Positions 16,543 through 22,576 of a DNA stretch of 22,860 nucleotides are shown here, piece after piece. Location of the stretch: assembly GCA_021799915.1 (NCBI GenBank), contig JAJYZN010000017.1, forward strand, positions 1 to 22,860. The letters are read 5' to 3'. Made by a program: the position numbers and the translations under genes. The DNA is from Actinomycetes bacterium (GTDB lineage: Bacteria > Actinomycetota > Acidimicrobiia > Acidimicrobiales > RAAP-2). Position 1 is the stretch's first letter. Each line of letters opens with the position of its first letter. Below the pieces are notes generated by a model. That model saw only the letters and a list, made by a program, of their open reading frames with translations. It did not search any database and was not told where the DNA came from.

Positions 16543-16567
16543 GCGCCGGCGTTGGCGGCTCAGGTCG
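16535..16567 (+). terminator. strong hairpin overlapping the lhr stop codon
   Basis: CGACCTGAGC (16535-16544) and GCTCAGGTCG (16558-16567) are perfect 10-base complements, and GCC/GGC can extend the stem past one bulged G. The lhr TGA (16540-16542) is inside the left arm. No T-run follows. It lies between convergent lhr and the DUF4395 gene and could act on both strands. Confidence 0.6.
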
Positions 16568-16660
16568 CGAGGGGTCGTGGTCGGTGCCGCCCGATGGCCG
16601 CGTTTCGAACGGACGAGAAGCGGAGCCCTTGTCCTCTGCGAGTGCGCGGAGGCTGACCGC

Positions 16661-17179
16661 TCAGCCGGGCGTTGGTCTGGCGAGTGTCGGGTGACGGCGG
16701 CGCACGTCAGCGCAGTCCTCGCACACCGACTCGGGGACGAGGCCGGCTCGCATGAGCAAGGCGAAGATCTTGCAGCCGAGGCAGTAGCCGGCAGCGGACT
16801 CCGCCAATGCCGCCGCGGCCAGCAGGCCAAGGAGCCAGCGGGCCGGGTCCCAGCCGGCGCTCACCCAGGTGAGCAACGCGGCCGTGGTGACGACCGCGCC
16901 GATGCCTTGGGCGAAGCGCTTGGGCGGGCCGGCCACGAGCCGGGGGCGGCCCAGGAGACGCGGAGCCACGACCCGGGTTGCGAGCTGCCCGAGCGGGCTC
17001 AACGTGGGACCGGTGAGCAGCCGAGCGTAGAAGCCCAAGGCCAGGGGGACGAGCATCCACGGGAGATTGAGTGCCAGTGCCGCCACCGACATCACGACCA
17101 CTCCAGCCGCCACCGTCCGGGCAGCCTTCTCGTTGACCGGGTTCGGGAAACTGAACAAGGACTCGTGCCATGACGCCAT
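16661..17179 (-). CDS. DUF4395 family membrane protein
   Basis: The 172-residue product matches the DUF4395 pattern: FPNPVNEKAARTVAAGVVV at the start, FYARLLTGPTLSPLGQLATR in the middle, then GPPKRFAQGIGAVVTT and GYCLGCKIFALLMRAGLVPE, ending with CEDCADV. Four hydrophobic segments are visible (about residues 20-37, 39-55, 91-108 and 114-130). The C-x-x-C pairs in YCLGCK and CEDC suggest metal binding or redox chemistry, but the function is unknown. In other actinobacteria this family often sits near thioredoxin-like or sulfur-transfer genes; none is adjacent here. The ATG at 17179 appears leaderless. It converges with lhr. Confidence 0.92.
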   Translation of the reverse strand: MASWHESLFSFPNPVNEKAARTVAAGVVVMSVAALALNLPWMLVPLALGFYARLLTGPTLSPLGQLATRVVAPRLLGRPRLVAGPPKRFAQGIGAVVTTAALLTWVSAGWDPARWLLGLLAAAALAESAAGYCLGCKIFALLMRAGLVPESVCEDCADVRRRHPTLARPTPG

Positions 17180-17185
17180 GGCGAA

Positions 17186-17191
17186 ATATTA
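17186..17191 (-). promoter_or_regulatory. -10 hexamer TAATAT for leaderless DUF4395 transcript
   Basis: On the minus strand TAATAT is followed by TTCGCC and then the ATG of the DUF4395 gene. The 6-base spacing and the lack of a Shine-Dalgarno sequence are what a leaderless actinobacterial mRNA would show. It is a conspicuous AT-rich island in GC-rich DNA. No clear -35 element is seen. Confidence 0.55.
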
Positions 17192-17221
17192 CCATTTCAG
17201 TCGGGATTACGTGCCGGGCTT

Positions 17222-17249
17222 CCCGCAGGCGGCGGTGAGCGCCAGCGGG
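17222..17249 (-). terminator. hairpin after the sigma factor gene
   Basis: CCCGC-A-GGCG and CGCC-A-GCGGG pair as a 5+4 base stem with one A/A mismatch and an 8-base loop. It lies 10 bases beyond the sigma-factor stop and before the DUF4395 promoter on the same strand. There is no T-run, so confidence is moderate at best. Confidence 0.4.
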
Positions 17250-17259
17250 CTCCCGGTGG

Positions 17260-18543
17260 TCAGCCCGAACCCGGGGTCGAGCCCTTGAGGGGTGTGAGGG
17301 TTGTGAGAAGCCCCTTCACGAGTGTGGTGGTCCCCGCGACCGCCCCCCCTGCTGTGGCGGCCTGCGACACCGCTGTGGTGACGCCTTTGGTCAGCGTCTG
17401 GGGCAGGGTGGTCGCGGTCTGGGGCAGGGTGGTGACGGTCTGGGGCAGGGTCGAGACCGGACCGGGAACAGCCGGCGCCGGCAGCAGGGTGGAGCTACCC
17501 CCTGGTGTACCCGACTGGCTTGACGGACTCGAGCCCGACGAGGCGGATGAACCCGAACCGCTTGTGGTGGCTGAGCTCGGGGGAGATGAGAGGGCTCTCG
17601 CCGTGCTCGAGGTCGAAGCACCGGTACTGCTCACCGAAGCTGCCCGGCCGGAGCCGGACTCCGTCCGAGACGGCGCGTTGCCCACACCGGTGGTGACAGG
17701 CGCTATGACCACTCCCGGGGCGTGGGAAGGCCCAGGCGAGGTGACCAAGATCGCCCCACTGACCGCTCCGGCAGTGAGCATTGCCGAAGCGAGCACTGCG
17801 GCCGGGCGGCCCATCGCACTGCCAGAGAGCTGCGTTGCCTGCCCGGCCAGCCGAGCGGAGGCTCGTCCCACCAGCCGGCGAAACGCGAGCACTCCGATCC
17901 CCAAGGCGATGCCCAAGCGGGCACCAGTGTCGGCCAGCGCGGCGAACTCACGCTTGAGCGCCTGACGAGCTCGCCACAGCAGGGTCTCGGCTGCCGGGAC
18001 GGCGACCCCTTCGTGCTCCGCGATGCGCTGGGTGGACCACCCTGACGCCTCCCTCAATCGCAGCACCCGCTGGTGGCGATCCGAGAGGTTCTGGAGGGCT
18101 TGGGCCACCATGTCGGCGTCGACCTCGGTCATGATCGCCTCGTCGACGTCGTGGCCGTCCACGTCGACATGGGGCGAGGGGACGTCGTCGGTCGGCGTCA
18201 GCCGGGACTGGCGGCGGAGCACGTCGGTGCAGATGTTCCCGGCGATGACCGTGAGCCACGGGTAGAAGCGGCGATCACCGCCGAATCCTGGGAGGGCTCG
18301 CCAGGCGCGGGCGAACGCCTCTTGCACGGCGTCCTCGGCCTCGTAGGCGTCGTGAAGCCTCCGCAGGCAGAAGTGGAACAGCCGGCGATGGTAGCGATGG
18401 TAGAGCTCCTCGAAGGCCGCACTGTCACCTCGCTGGCACCGCTCGACCAAGATTCGGTCGCGCGCGAGATCCACCGCTCCGTCGAGAACGGTGACCGTCG
18501 CCGATCGGGACCTGACCTTGTCCTGCACAGGCGCCACGAGCAC
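17260..18543 (-). CDS. membrane-anchored ECF sigma factor with extracytoplasmic Ser/Thr-rich tail
   Basis: The 427-residue product starts at GTG 18543 behind GGGGAAGG; upstream open frame overlaps the divergent gene. Sigma region 2 spans about residues 35-112 (FEELYHRYHRRLFHFCL, EAEDAVQEAFARAW, RRFYPWLTVIAGNICTDVLRR), and region 4 about 144-200 (LSDRHQRVLRLREASGWSTQ, RIAEHEGV). This is ordinary ECF architecture. Unusually, about 227 residues follow: a predicted transmembrane helix at about 248-268 (AAVLASAMLTAGAVSGAILV), then about 160 Ser/Thr/Gly/Pro-rich residues predicted outside the cell. The tail contains L-P-Q-T three times, at 366, 373 and 380. No separate anti-sigma gene is next to it, so the tail itself may restrain or tether the sigma part. 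It diverges from the sortase operon, its likely target. Confidence 0.88.
   Translation of the reverse strand: MLVAPVQDKVRSRSATVTVLDGAVDLARDRILVERCQRGDSAAFEELYHRYHRRLFHFCLRRLHDAYEAEDAVQEAFARAWRALPGFGGDRRFYPWLTVIAGNICTDVLRRQSRLTPTDDVPSPHVDVDGHDVDEAIMTEVDADMVAQALQNLSDRHQRVLRLREASGWSTQRIAEHEGVAVPAAETLLWRARQALKREFAALADTGARLGIALGIGVLAFRRLVGRASARLAGQATQLSGSAMGRPAAVLASAMLTAGAVSGAILVTSPGPSHAPGVVIAPVTTGVGNAPSRTESGSGRAASVSSTGASTSSTARALSSPPSSATTSGSGSSASSGSSPSSQSGTPGGSSTLLPAPAVPGPVSTLPQTVTTLPQTATTLPQTLTKGVTTAVSQAATAGGAVAGTTTLVKGLLTTLTPLKGSTPGSG
17389..17451 (-). repeat. three 21-base repeats encoding TLPQT-x-T in the sigma factor tail
   Basis: Three near-identical 21-base units encode TLPQTVT, TLPQTAT and TLPQTLT (residues 365-385). 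L-P-Q-T matches the first four positions of the sortase motif LPXTG; the fifth residue is V, A or L rather than G. The tail is otherwise Ser/Thr-rich, so the match could be chance. Confidence 0.85.
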
Positions 18544-18700
18544 CTCACCTTCCCCGCCGCTCTCAACGATAGCCCAACTCGAAAAGAAATTTCTGACCGG
18601 GCCGAAAGGTCTCGGCTTGGGCGCCGTTCTTTCACGTGAACGAGATGGACCACAGGGCGGGACGCCGCGAGCGGCGGACCGTGGGAGGCGGCGAGGAACC
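18544..18700. promoter_or_regulatory. divergent control region between sigma factor and surface operon
   Basis: These 157 bases separate the two start codons and hold no gene. Two perfect 10-base palindromes are present: AGAAATTTCT (18585-18594) and TTCACGTGAA (18631-18640). On the minus strand TATCGT (18568-18573) fits a -10 hexamer 24 bases before the sigma GTG. A clear GGAAC/CGTC-type ECF promoter was not found. The palindromes are candidate operators for a regulator that controls both directions. Confidence 0.5.
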
Positions 18701-20224
18701 ATGAAGCATCGGAGCTCTCGGATCACTGCGCTTGGAGCCGTGCTGTGCCTCGTGGGTGCGGGAGTCGTCGCTGGCGTCACCCTCGGCCATGACGGGCCGG
18801 TCGCGGCTGGAGCATCCGCGGGCACCGCGTTCACACTCCAGGCCGCCGGTACCGGGGTCGAGCTTGCGGCTGGCGGTACGACCTTGGTCGGGGCGTCGTC
18901 CCAAGCGGCCGCTGGCGCCGATGCGGCCCCGGTGGCCAAAGGCAGCGCTGCCGTCACCCCGGCAGAGGAGTCCGACCAGACCGCGACGGCGAGCGCGGCC
19001 GGTCAGTCCCAGCAACTGCCTCGCACCTGCAGCCAGCTCTCGAACCCCTTCCCGGCTCCCTTTGCCACAGCCTTGAGCCTTGGGTCGGGCTGTAGCTCGG
19101 CTTCGGCATCCAAGAACACAGCAGGGCTGCCGACTGCCACTGCCACCGGGCAGGTGAGCAGCGCCGGAGTCAGCCCGTCGGCCAGCGACCTGCCGCTGCC
19201 GGTGGACCCGGGGAGCACGTTGGCGAGCAGCCTCTCCTCTGTGCTGGGCACGCTCCCGGACCTGCCCACGAGCGGGACGCCATTGGCCACAGTGCTCCAA
19301 GACGTCGCGAAGGCGGCGAGCACGCAGCTCACGTCGCTCGTCACAGCCAACCTCGGTTCGTCCACCTCGACGGTCATCGCGACCTCGGCGACAGCGACGG
19401 CAACCACCCAGGACAGCGGGTCTCAGCTCAGCATCCTCGACGGGCTCGGCAGCGGGGGCGGACCCTTGCTCACGGTCGCCGTTGGGCCTGCGTCGGCCAG
19501 CAGCACCCTCGATCGGGCCACCGGCCAGGTGACCGGCAGCGATTCGCCGGCCACCGTGAGCGTCACGGTGAACCCGCCGACCGGCAGCGCGCAGACCTAC
19601 TCCATCGCTCCCGGCCAGTCGCAGACGTTTCTCTCTGGCACGCCGCTCGAGACGACGGTGGCCGCCGGCTCCGGGTCGGCCACATCGGGATCGGGCAAGG
19701 GCTCTGCGTCGGTCGCCGGCGCCACCATCGACGCACTGGCGAGCATCGGCGCGGGGTCGACAGGTACCGATGGCGGCCTGCGGGTCGTCCTCGGTGCAGC
19801 CACGACCAGCGTGACCGGTGCTGTGCCAAGCGTGCCCACGGCGCCCGCCTCGTTGACGACGAGCACGGTCGCGCCGGTCGCAACGGCGGCCAGCGTCACC
19901 GGCGCGACGACAGTGCACACCGGCGAGTACTGGGACGGCGGACTGCCCGTCCTGCTCTTCGGCCTCTCCCTGCTGGCGGGCATCGGCCTCGTCACTCGCC
20001 GGCGGGCCTCGCAGCTCCTCCGTTCGATGATCTCATTCGCCCGTCCCGCAGTCCCCTCAGCGGGCGGTCGACCGCCGGGCCGGACCACCGGGACCTCCTC
20101 CGTTTCCCCTCTGGTCTCTGGTCCGGCCCGGCGGCTCCCCAATCGGCGTTCCCTCCTGGCCCCCGGGGGCCACGGCGTTGCAGGCGCGCAGCCAGCACGG
20201 CCCGAAGTGGAAGGGGAGGGATGA
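18701..20224 (+). CDS. surface protein with signal peptide and noncanonical sorting-like C terminus
   Basis: The 507-residue product begins at ATG 18701 behind GAGGAACC. The N terminus MKHRSSRITALGAVLCLVGA with GVVAGVTLG is a signal peptide or anchor. About 370 Ala/Ser/Thr/Gly-rich residues follow with no recognised domain; only C110 and C131 occur there and could form a disulfide. Near the end, TVHTGE (404-409) precedes a hydrophobic helix (415-434, PVLLFGLSLLAGIGLV) and TRRR. This has the layout of an LPXTG sorting signal with the first two residues changed. Unlike a classic substrate, about 70 basic and Pro-rich residues follow the RRR. It could be a sortase substrate with an added tail or a plain type I membrane protein. 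It is first in an operon with sortase; the gap is 3 bases. Confidence 0.85.
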   Translation: MKHRSSRITALGAVLCLVGAGVVAGVTLGHDGPVAAGASAGTAFTLQAAGTGVELAAGGTTLVGASSQAAAGADAAPVAKGSAAVTPAEESDQTATASAAGQSQQLPRTCSQLSNPFPAPFATALSLGSGCSSASASKNTAGLPTATATGQVSSAGVSPSASDLPLPVDPGSTLASSLSSVLGTLPDLPTSGTPLATVLQDVAKAASTQLTSLVTANLGSSTSTVIATSATATATTQDSGSQLSILDGLGSGGGPLLTVAVGPASASSTLDRATGQVTGSDSPATVSVTVNPPTGSAQTYSIAPGQSQTFLSGTPLETTVAAGSGSATSGSGKGSASVAGATIDALASIGAGSTGTDGGLRVVLGAATTSVTGAVPSVPTAPASLTTSTVAPVATAASVTGATTVHTGEYWDGGLPVLLFGLSLLAGIGLVTRRRASQLLRSMISFARPAVPSAGGRPPGRTTGTSSVSPLVSGPARRLPNRRSLLAPGGHGVAGAQPARPEVEGEG

Positions 20225-20227
20225 GCG

Positions 20228-21400
20228 GTGAGGCCGGCATCTCCGGTCGCCGGCCCGCTCGACGCCGGTGCCGGTACCTCACTGCGACGTCGCGGGCGAA
20301 CGCTTACCAGGATGGCGCTCACCGGCACCGGGGTCGTGCTGATCTGGGGAGCTCTGGCCCTGGGCGGCTACGCGTTCGGCTGGCAGTCGCACAAGTCGAG
20401 CGCCCAAGCAGCGCTTCTGGCCGGGGAGCACCGGGCGGTGGAGCACGTTCGGCACACCGACCCGAATCGGCCGTGCGTTGTCGACGCGCCCGGGGCCGGA
20501 CAGCTTGCCGGCGAGCTCAGTATCCCGGCGCTCCACCTCGAGGCCCCGGTGGAGGAGGGCACGGGCGATGCAGTGCTGAGCGTGGCCGTCGGCCACGACC
20601 CGTCGTCGGTGTGGCCCGGGCAGACCGGCACCGCTGTCCTCCTGGCTCACGACGTGAGCTACTTCGTGCACCTCAACGAGCTCAAGCCCGGGGACCTCGT
20701 CGTCTACCAGAACGCGTGCGAGACGCTGCACTTCACCGTCTCGGGGCACCAGGTGGTCGCCCAAGGAACTCCGGTGCCCAACTCGACGTCGCCCAGCTTG
20801 GTGCTCGACACCTGCTACCCACCCGACGCATTGTTCTTCACCACTCAGCGGTACCTCGTCCAGGCGACCGAGACAGTCAGGGCGGCGCCGGGCCGCACGC
20901 CGGGCAGCAAGGGTCTTCCGGCCACCTTGCCCACGGCACCCTCCTCGCGCGCCTACCGCGTACCGGCACCCGCCGCATTGGTGGTCAAGGGACTCACGCT
21001 CCAGCAGAACGAGACGCCGATGGGCACGATGACCCTTGCCGGTACCCCCACACCTTCGTGGGAGCAGTCACCCGGTCCTCTCAATTTGGAGGCCGCCGCG
21101 TTGGAGGCGTACTTCGGAGGGCTGGACGCAGCCGGAGCCAGTCAGCTCCCTTGGTGGGACGCGATCGCAGTGCCGGGGCTGGCGCCGCCGGCGCAGCTGC
21201 TGGGCGCGCGGATCTCAGAGAGCGACGCACCACTCGACGTGACCATCGACTCGAGCCACCGGGTGGCGACGCGGGTGGTGCTCACCACCGTCGTCACGCT
21301 GACGGGCGGCACGGCGCCCGGTACCTACCAGGAGGCCGTGACGATGCAGATCACCGGCTCGACAGTCCTCCTCGAGGGATGGAACCTCACGCCGACATGA
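20228..21400 (+). CDS. sortase with extra C-terminal domain
   Basis: Sortases are membrane-bound transpeptidases that attach surface proteins to the cell wall or to each other. The 390-residue product has one N-terminal transmembrane helix (about 29-48, MALTGTGVVLIWGALALGGY). The sortase domain (about 92-215) has LSIPALHLEAPVEEGT, catalytic H141 in VLLAHDVSYFVHLNEL, C196 in LVLDTCYPPDALFF and R208 in TTQRYLVQA; all three catalytic residues are in place. The usual T-G-H is A-H-D here. About 175 residues follow, ending TYQEAVTMQITGSTVLLEGW; their strand-rich end vaguely recalls NTF2-like folds, but I do not recognise them. The subclass is uncertain (class E/F-like by context). GTG 20228 lies 9 bases after AGGGGAGGG. 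An overlapping ATG frame from 20221 is a shadow. Confidence 0.92.
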   Translation: MRPASPVAGPLDAGAGTSLRRRGRTLTRMALTGTGVVLIWGALALGGYAFGWQSHKSSAQAALLAGEHRAVEHVRHTDPNRPCVVDAPGAGQLAGELSIPALHLEAPVEEGTGDAVLSVAVGHDPSSVWPGQTGTAVLLAHDVSYFVHLNELKPGDLVVYQNACETLHFTVSGHQVVAQGTPVPNSTSPSLVLDTCYPPDALFFTTQRYLVQATETVRAAPGRTPGSKGLPATLPTAPSSRAYRVPAPAALVVKGLTLQQNETPMGTMTLAGTPTPSWEQSPGPLNLEAAALEAYFGGLDAAGASQLPWWDAIAVPGLAPPAQLLGARISESDAPLDVTIDSSHRVATRVVLTTVVTLTGGTAPGTYQEAVTMQITGSTVLLEGWNLTPT

Positions 21401-21410
21401 CCTCAACGAT

Positions 21411-21439
21411 GCAGTACCAAGCAGTAGGCGCAGTACCAA
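21411..21439 (+). repeat. 10-base direct repeat before the repeat-protein gene
   Basis: GCAGTACCAA occurs at 21411-21420 and 21430-21439, 19 bases apart, with a further GCAGTA between them. It lies in the 70-base gap between sortase and the next gene. It may be part of an mRNA leader or a binding site; nothing more can be said. Confidence 0.4.
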
Positions 21440-21470
21440 CCACCACGACAACGAGAAAGGAACATCGAAA

Positions 21471-22394
21471 ATGAGCTTCGAGGAGTTCTACGCGAGAAAG
21501 AGCGCGGGGCATCCTTCGGATGCGCCGGCTTCGAACGGTTCGCCGAGTCGGAGAGCGTCGTTGCGGCGGCTCACCCACGGCAAGATCGGCCGGATCGGCG
21601 GAGCGAGTGTGATCGTCCTGGGCGGGGCCGCGTTCGCCACCGCGGGCGCACTGCTGGGTGGGCTGGCGACCGGTACCGCGGTGGCTCCCGCCGGCGCCCA
21701 GAGCGTGCTCACGAGCGACGTGCCGTCGCTGCCGGTGAGCACGCCGACACTTCCGGCAGGCAGCTTGCCCGGGCTCCCGACCGGTCTTCCGACACTGCCT
21801 GCGGCTTCCGGCGGAGGTTTCCAGCTCGTCGCATCGGTGAGCGGTACGGGCGCCAGCGTCCATGGGAGCGGTGCCGGCGGAGGGGTATCGGTCACGGGCT
21901 CGGGCTCGGGCTCGGTGACGCCTCCGAGCGGTGGTCTCCCGTCGCTCCCCACAGCGCCATCAGCACCGAGCGGTGGTCTCCCGTCGCTCCCCACAGCGCC
22001 ATCAGCACCGAGCGGTGGTCTCCCGTCGCTCCCCACAGCGCCCTCAGCACCGAGCGGTGGCCTGCCGTCACTGCCCACAGCACCGTCGCTCCCGAGCGGT
22101 GGCCTGCCGTCGCTCGGCACACTGCCCTCAGCACCGAGCGGTGGCCTGCCGTCGCTCGGCACACTGCCCTCAGCACCGAGCGGTGGCCTGCCGTCACTGC
22201 CCACAGCGCCATCAGCACCGAGCGGTGGGTCGGGGTCCGGAAGCGGAAGCGGCCAGACCTGCATGAGCACTCCCGGCCTGCCGGGGAGCTCCTCGGTCCC
22301 CGTCACGGTTTCGGGCTCGGTGAGCGTGTCGTCGAGTGCCGGCGGTGGCAGCGTCAGCGGGAGCAACAGCGGAGTCACCGTCTGCGGGAGCTGA
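21471..22394 (+). CDS. secreted repeat protein (PSGGLPSLPTAPSA repeats)
   Basis: The 307-residue product starts at ATG 21471 behind AAAGGA. A 40-residue charged N terminus (MSFEEFYARKSAGH and a basic stretch with SRRASLRRL) precedes a hydrophobic segment (about 44-65) and APAGAQS, a plausible signal peptidase site near residue 76. The long N region with SRR recalls a Tat signal, but weakly. The mature part has an LP-rich stretch, then seven 14-residue repeats (152-249) and a Gly/Ser-rich end with two cysteines (C264 and C305) that could form a disulfide. No transmembrane helix or sorting signal follows, so the protein should be released, or held by other surface proteins. Third gene of the sortase operon, 70 bases after it. 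Function unknown; a stalk or matrix role is inference. Confidence 0.88.
   Translation: MSFEEFYARKSAGHPSDAPASNGSPSRRASLRRLTHGKIGRIGGASVIVLGGAAFATAGALLGGLATGTAVAPAGAQSVLTSDVPSLPVSTPTLPAGSLPGLPTGLPTLPAASGGGFQLVASVSGTGASVHGSGAGGGVSVTGSGSGSVTPPSGGLPSLPTAPSAPSGGLPSLPTAPSAPSGGLPSLPTAPSAPSGGLPSLPTAPSLPSGGLPSLGTLPSAPSGGLPSLGTLPSAPSGGLPSLPTAPSAPSGGSGSGSGSGQTCMSTPGLPGSSSVPVTVSGSVSVSSSAGGGSVSGSNSGVTVCGS
21924..22217 (+). repeat. seven 42-base tandem repeats in the secreted protein gene
   Basis: Units start at 21924, 21966, 22008, 22050, 22092, 22134 and 22176, all exactly 42 bases, and an eighth starts at 22218 but breaks off after 11 bases. Each encodes PSGGLPSLPTAPSA or a close variant (LGTLPSA in units 5 and 6; PSLP in unit 4). 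The first two units are identical in DNA and the third differs by one base, a sign of recent duplication. Confidence 0.97.
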
Positions 22395-22441
22395 CAAGCC
22401 CCAACTGTGCACGGCGTCGCTGACGCCGTTCGATGTCGAGC

Positions 22442-22475
22442 CGACCGGGCATCCTGGTACAGGGGTGCCCGGTCG
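22442..22475 (+). terminator. strong hairpin after the sortase operon
   Basis: CGACCGGGCATCC (22442-22454) pairs with GGGTGCCCGGTCG (22463-22475) over 13 bases with a single G-T pair and an 8-base loop. It lies 48 bases after the stop of the repeat-protein gene and 100 bases before the next start. No T-run follows, as in many actinobacterial terminators. The rest of the 182-base gap shows nothing else. Confidence 0.65.
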
Positions 22476-22576
22476 CTCGCGTCTGGTGGCGCGCCTATGG
22501 TCGGTGACGGACTCGGAAGAGCGCTGGTCGCCGCCACGGAGCCCAGCGGGGCCGCCGGGAACGAGAGGGACTGCTA

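Noticed and set aside
16661..17179. Thioredoxin or rhodanese function for the DUF4395 gene because of its CxxC pairs
   Set aside because: The protein is a multi-pass membrane protein with no thioredoxin fold, and the family function is not established.
18632..19918. 428-residue minus frame opposite the surface protein
   Set aside because: It is an Arg-rich shadow of an Ala/Ser/Thr-rich gene that has a good start and operon position.
20221..21474. 417-residue plus frame starting with ATG at 20221 and overlapping the sortase
   Set aside because: It is Arg/Gly-rich shadow sequence, while the GTG frame from 20228 has all sortase catalytic residues.
21924..22217. CRISPR array
   Set aside because: The 42-base units abut directly with no spacers and stay in frame within a coding sequence.
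21488..22537. 349-residue minus-strand frame with PPLGADGAVGSDGR repeats
   Set aside because: It is the reverse reading of the 42-base repeats. The plus frame has a ribosome-binding site, a signal peptide and operon context; this one does not.
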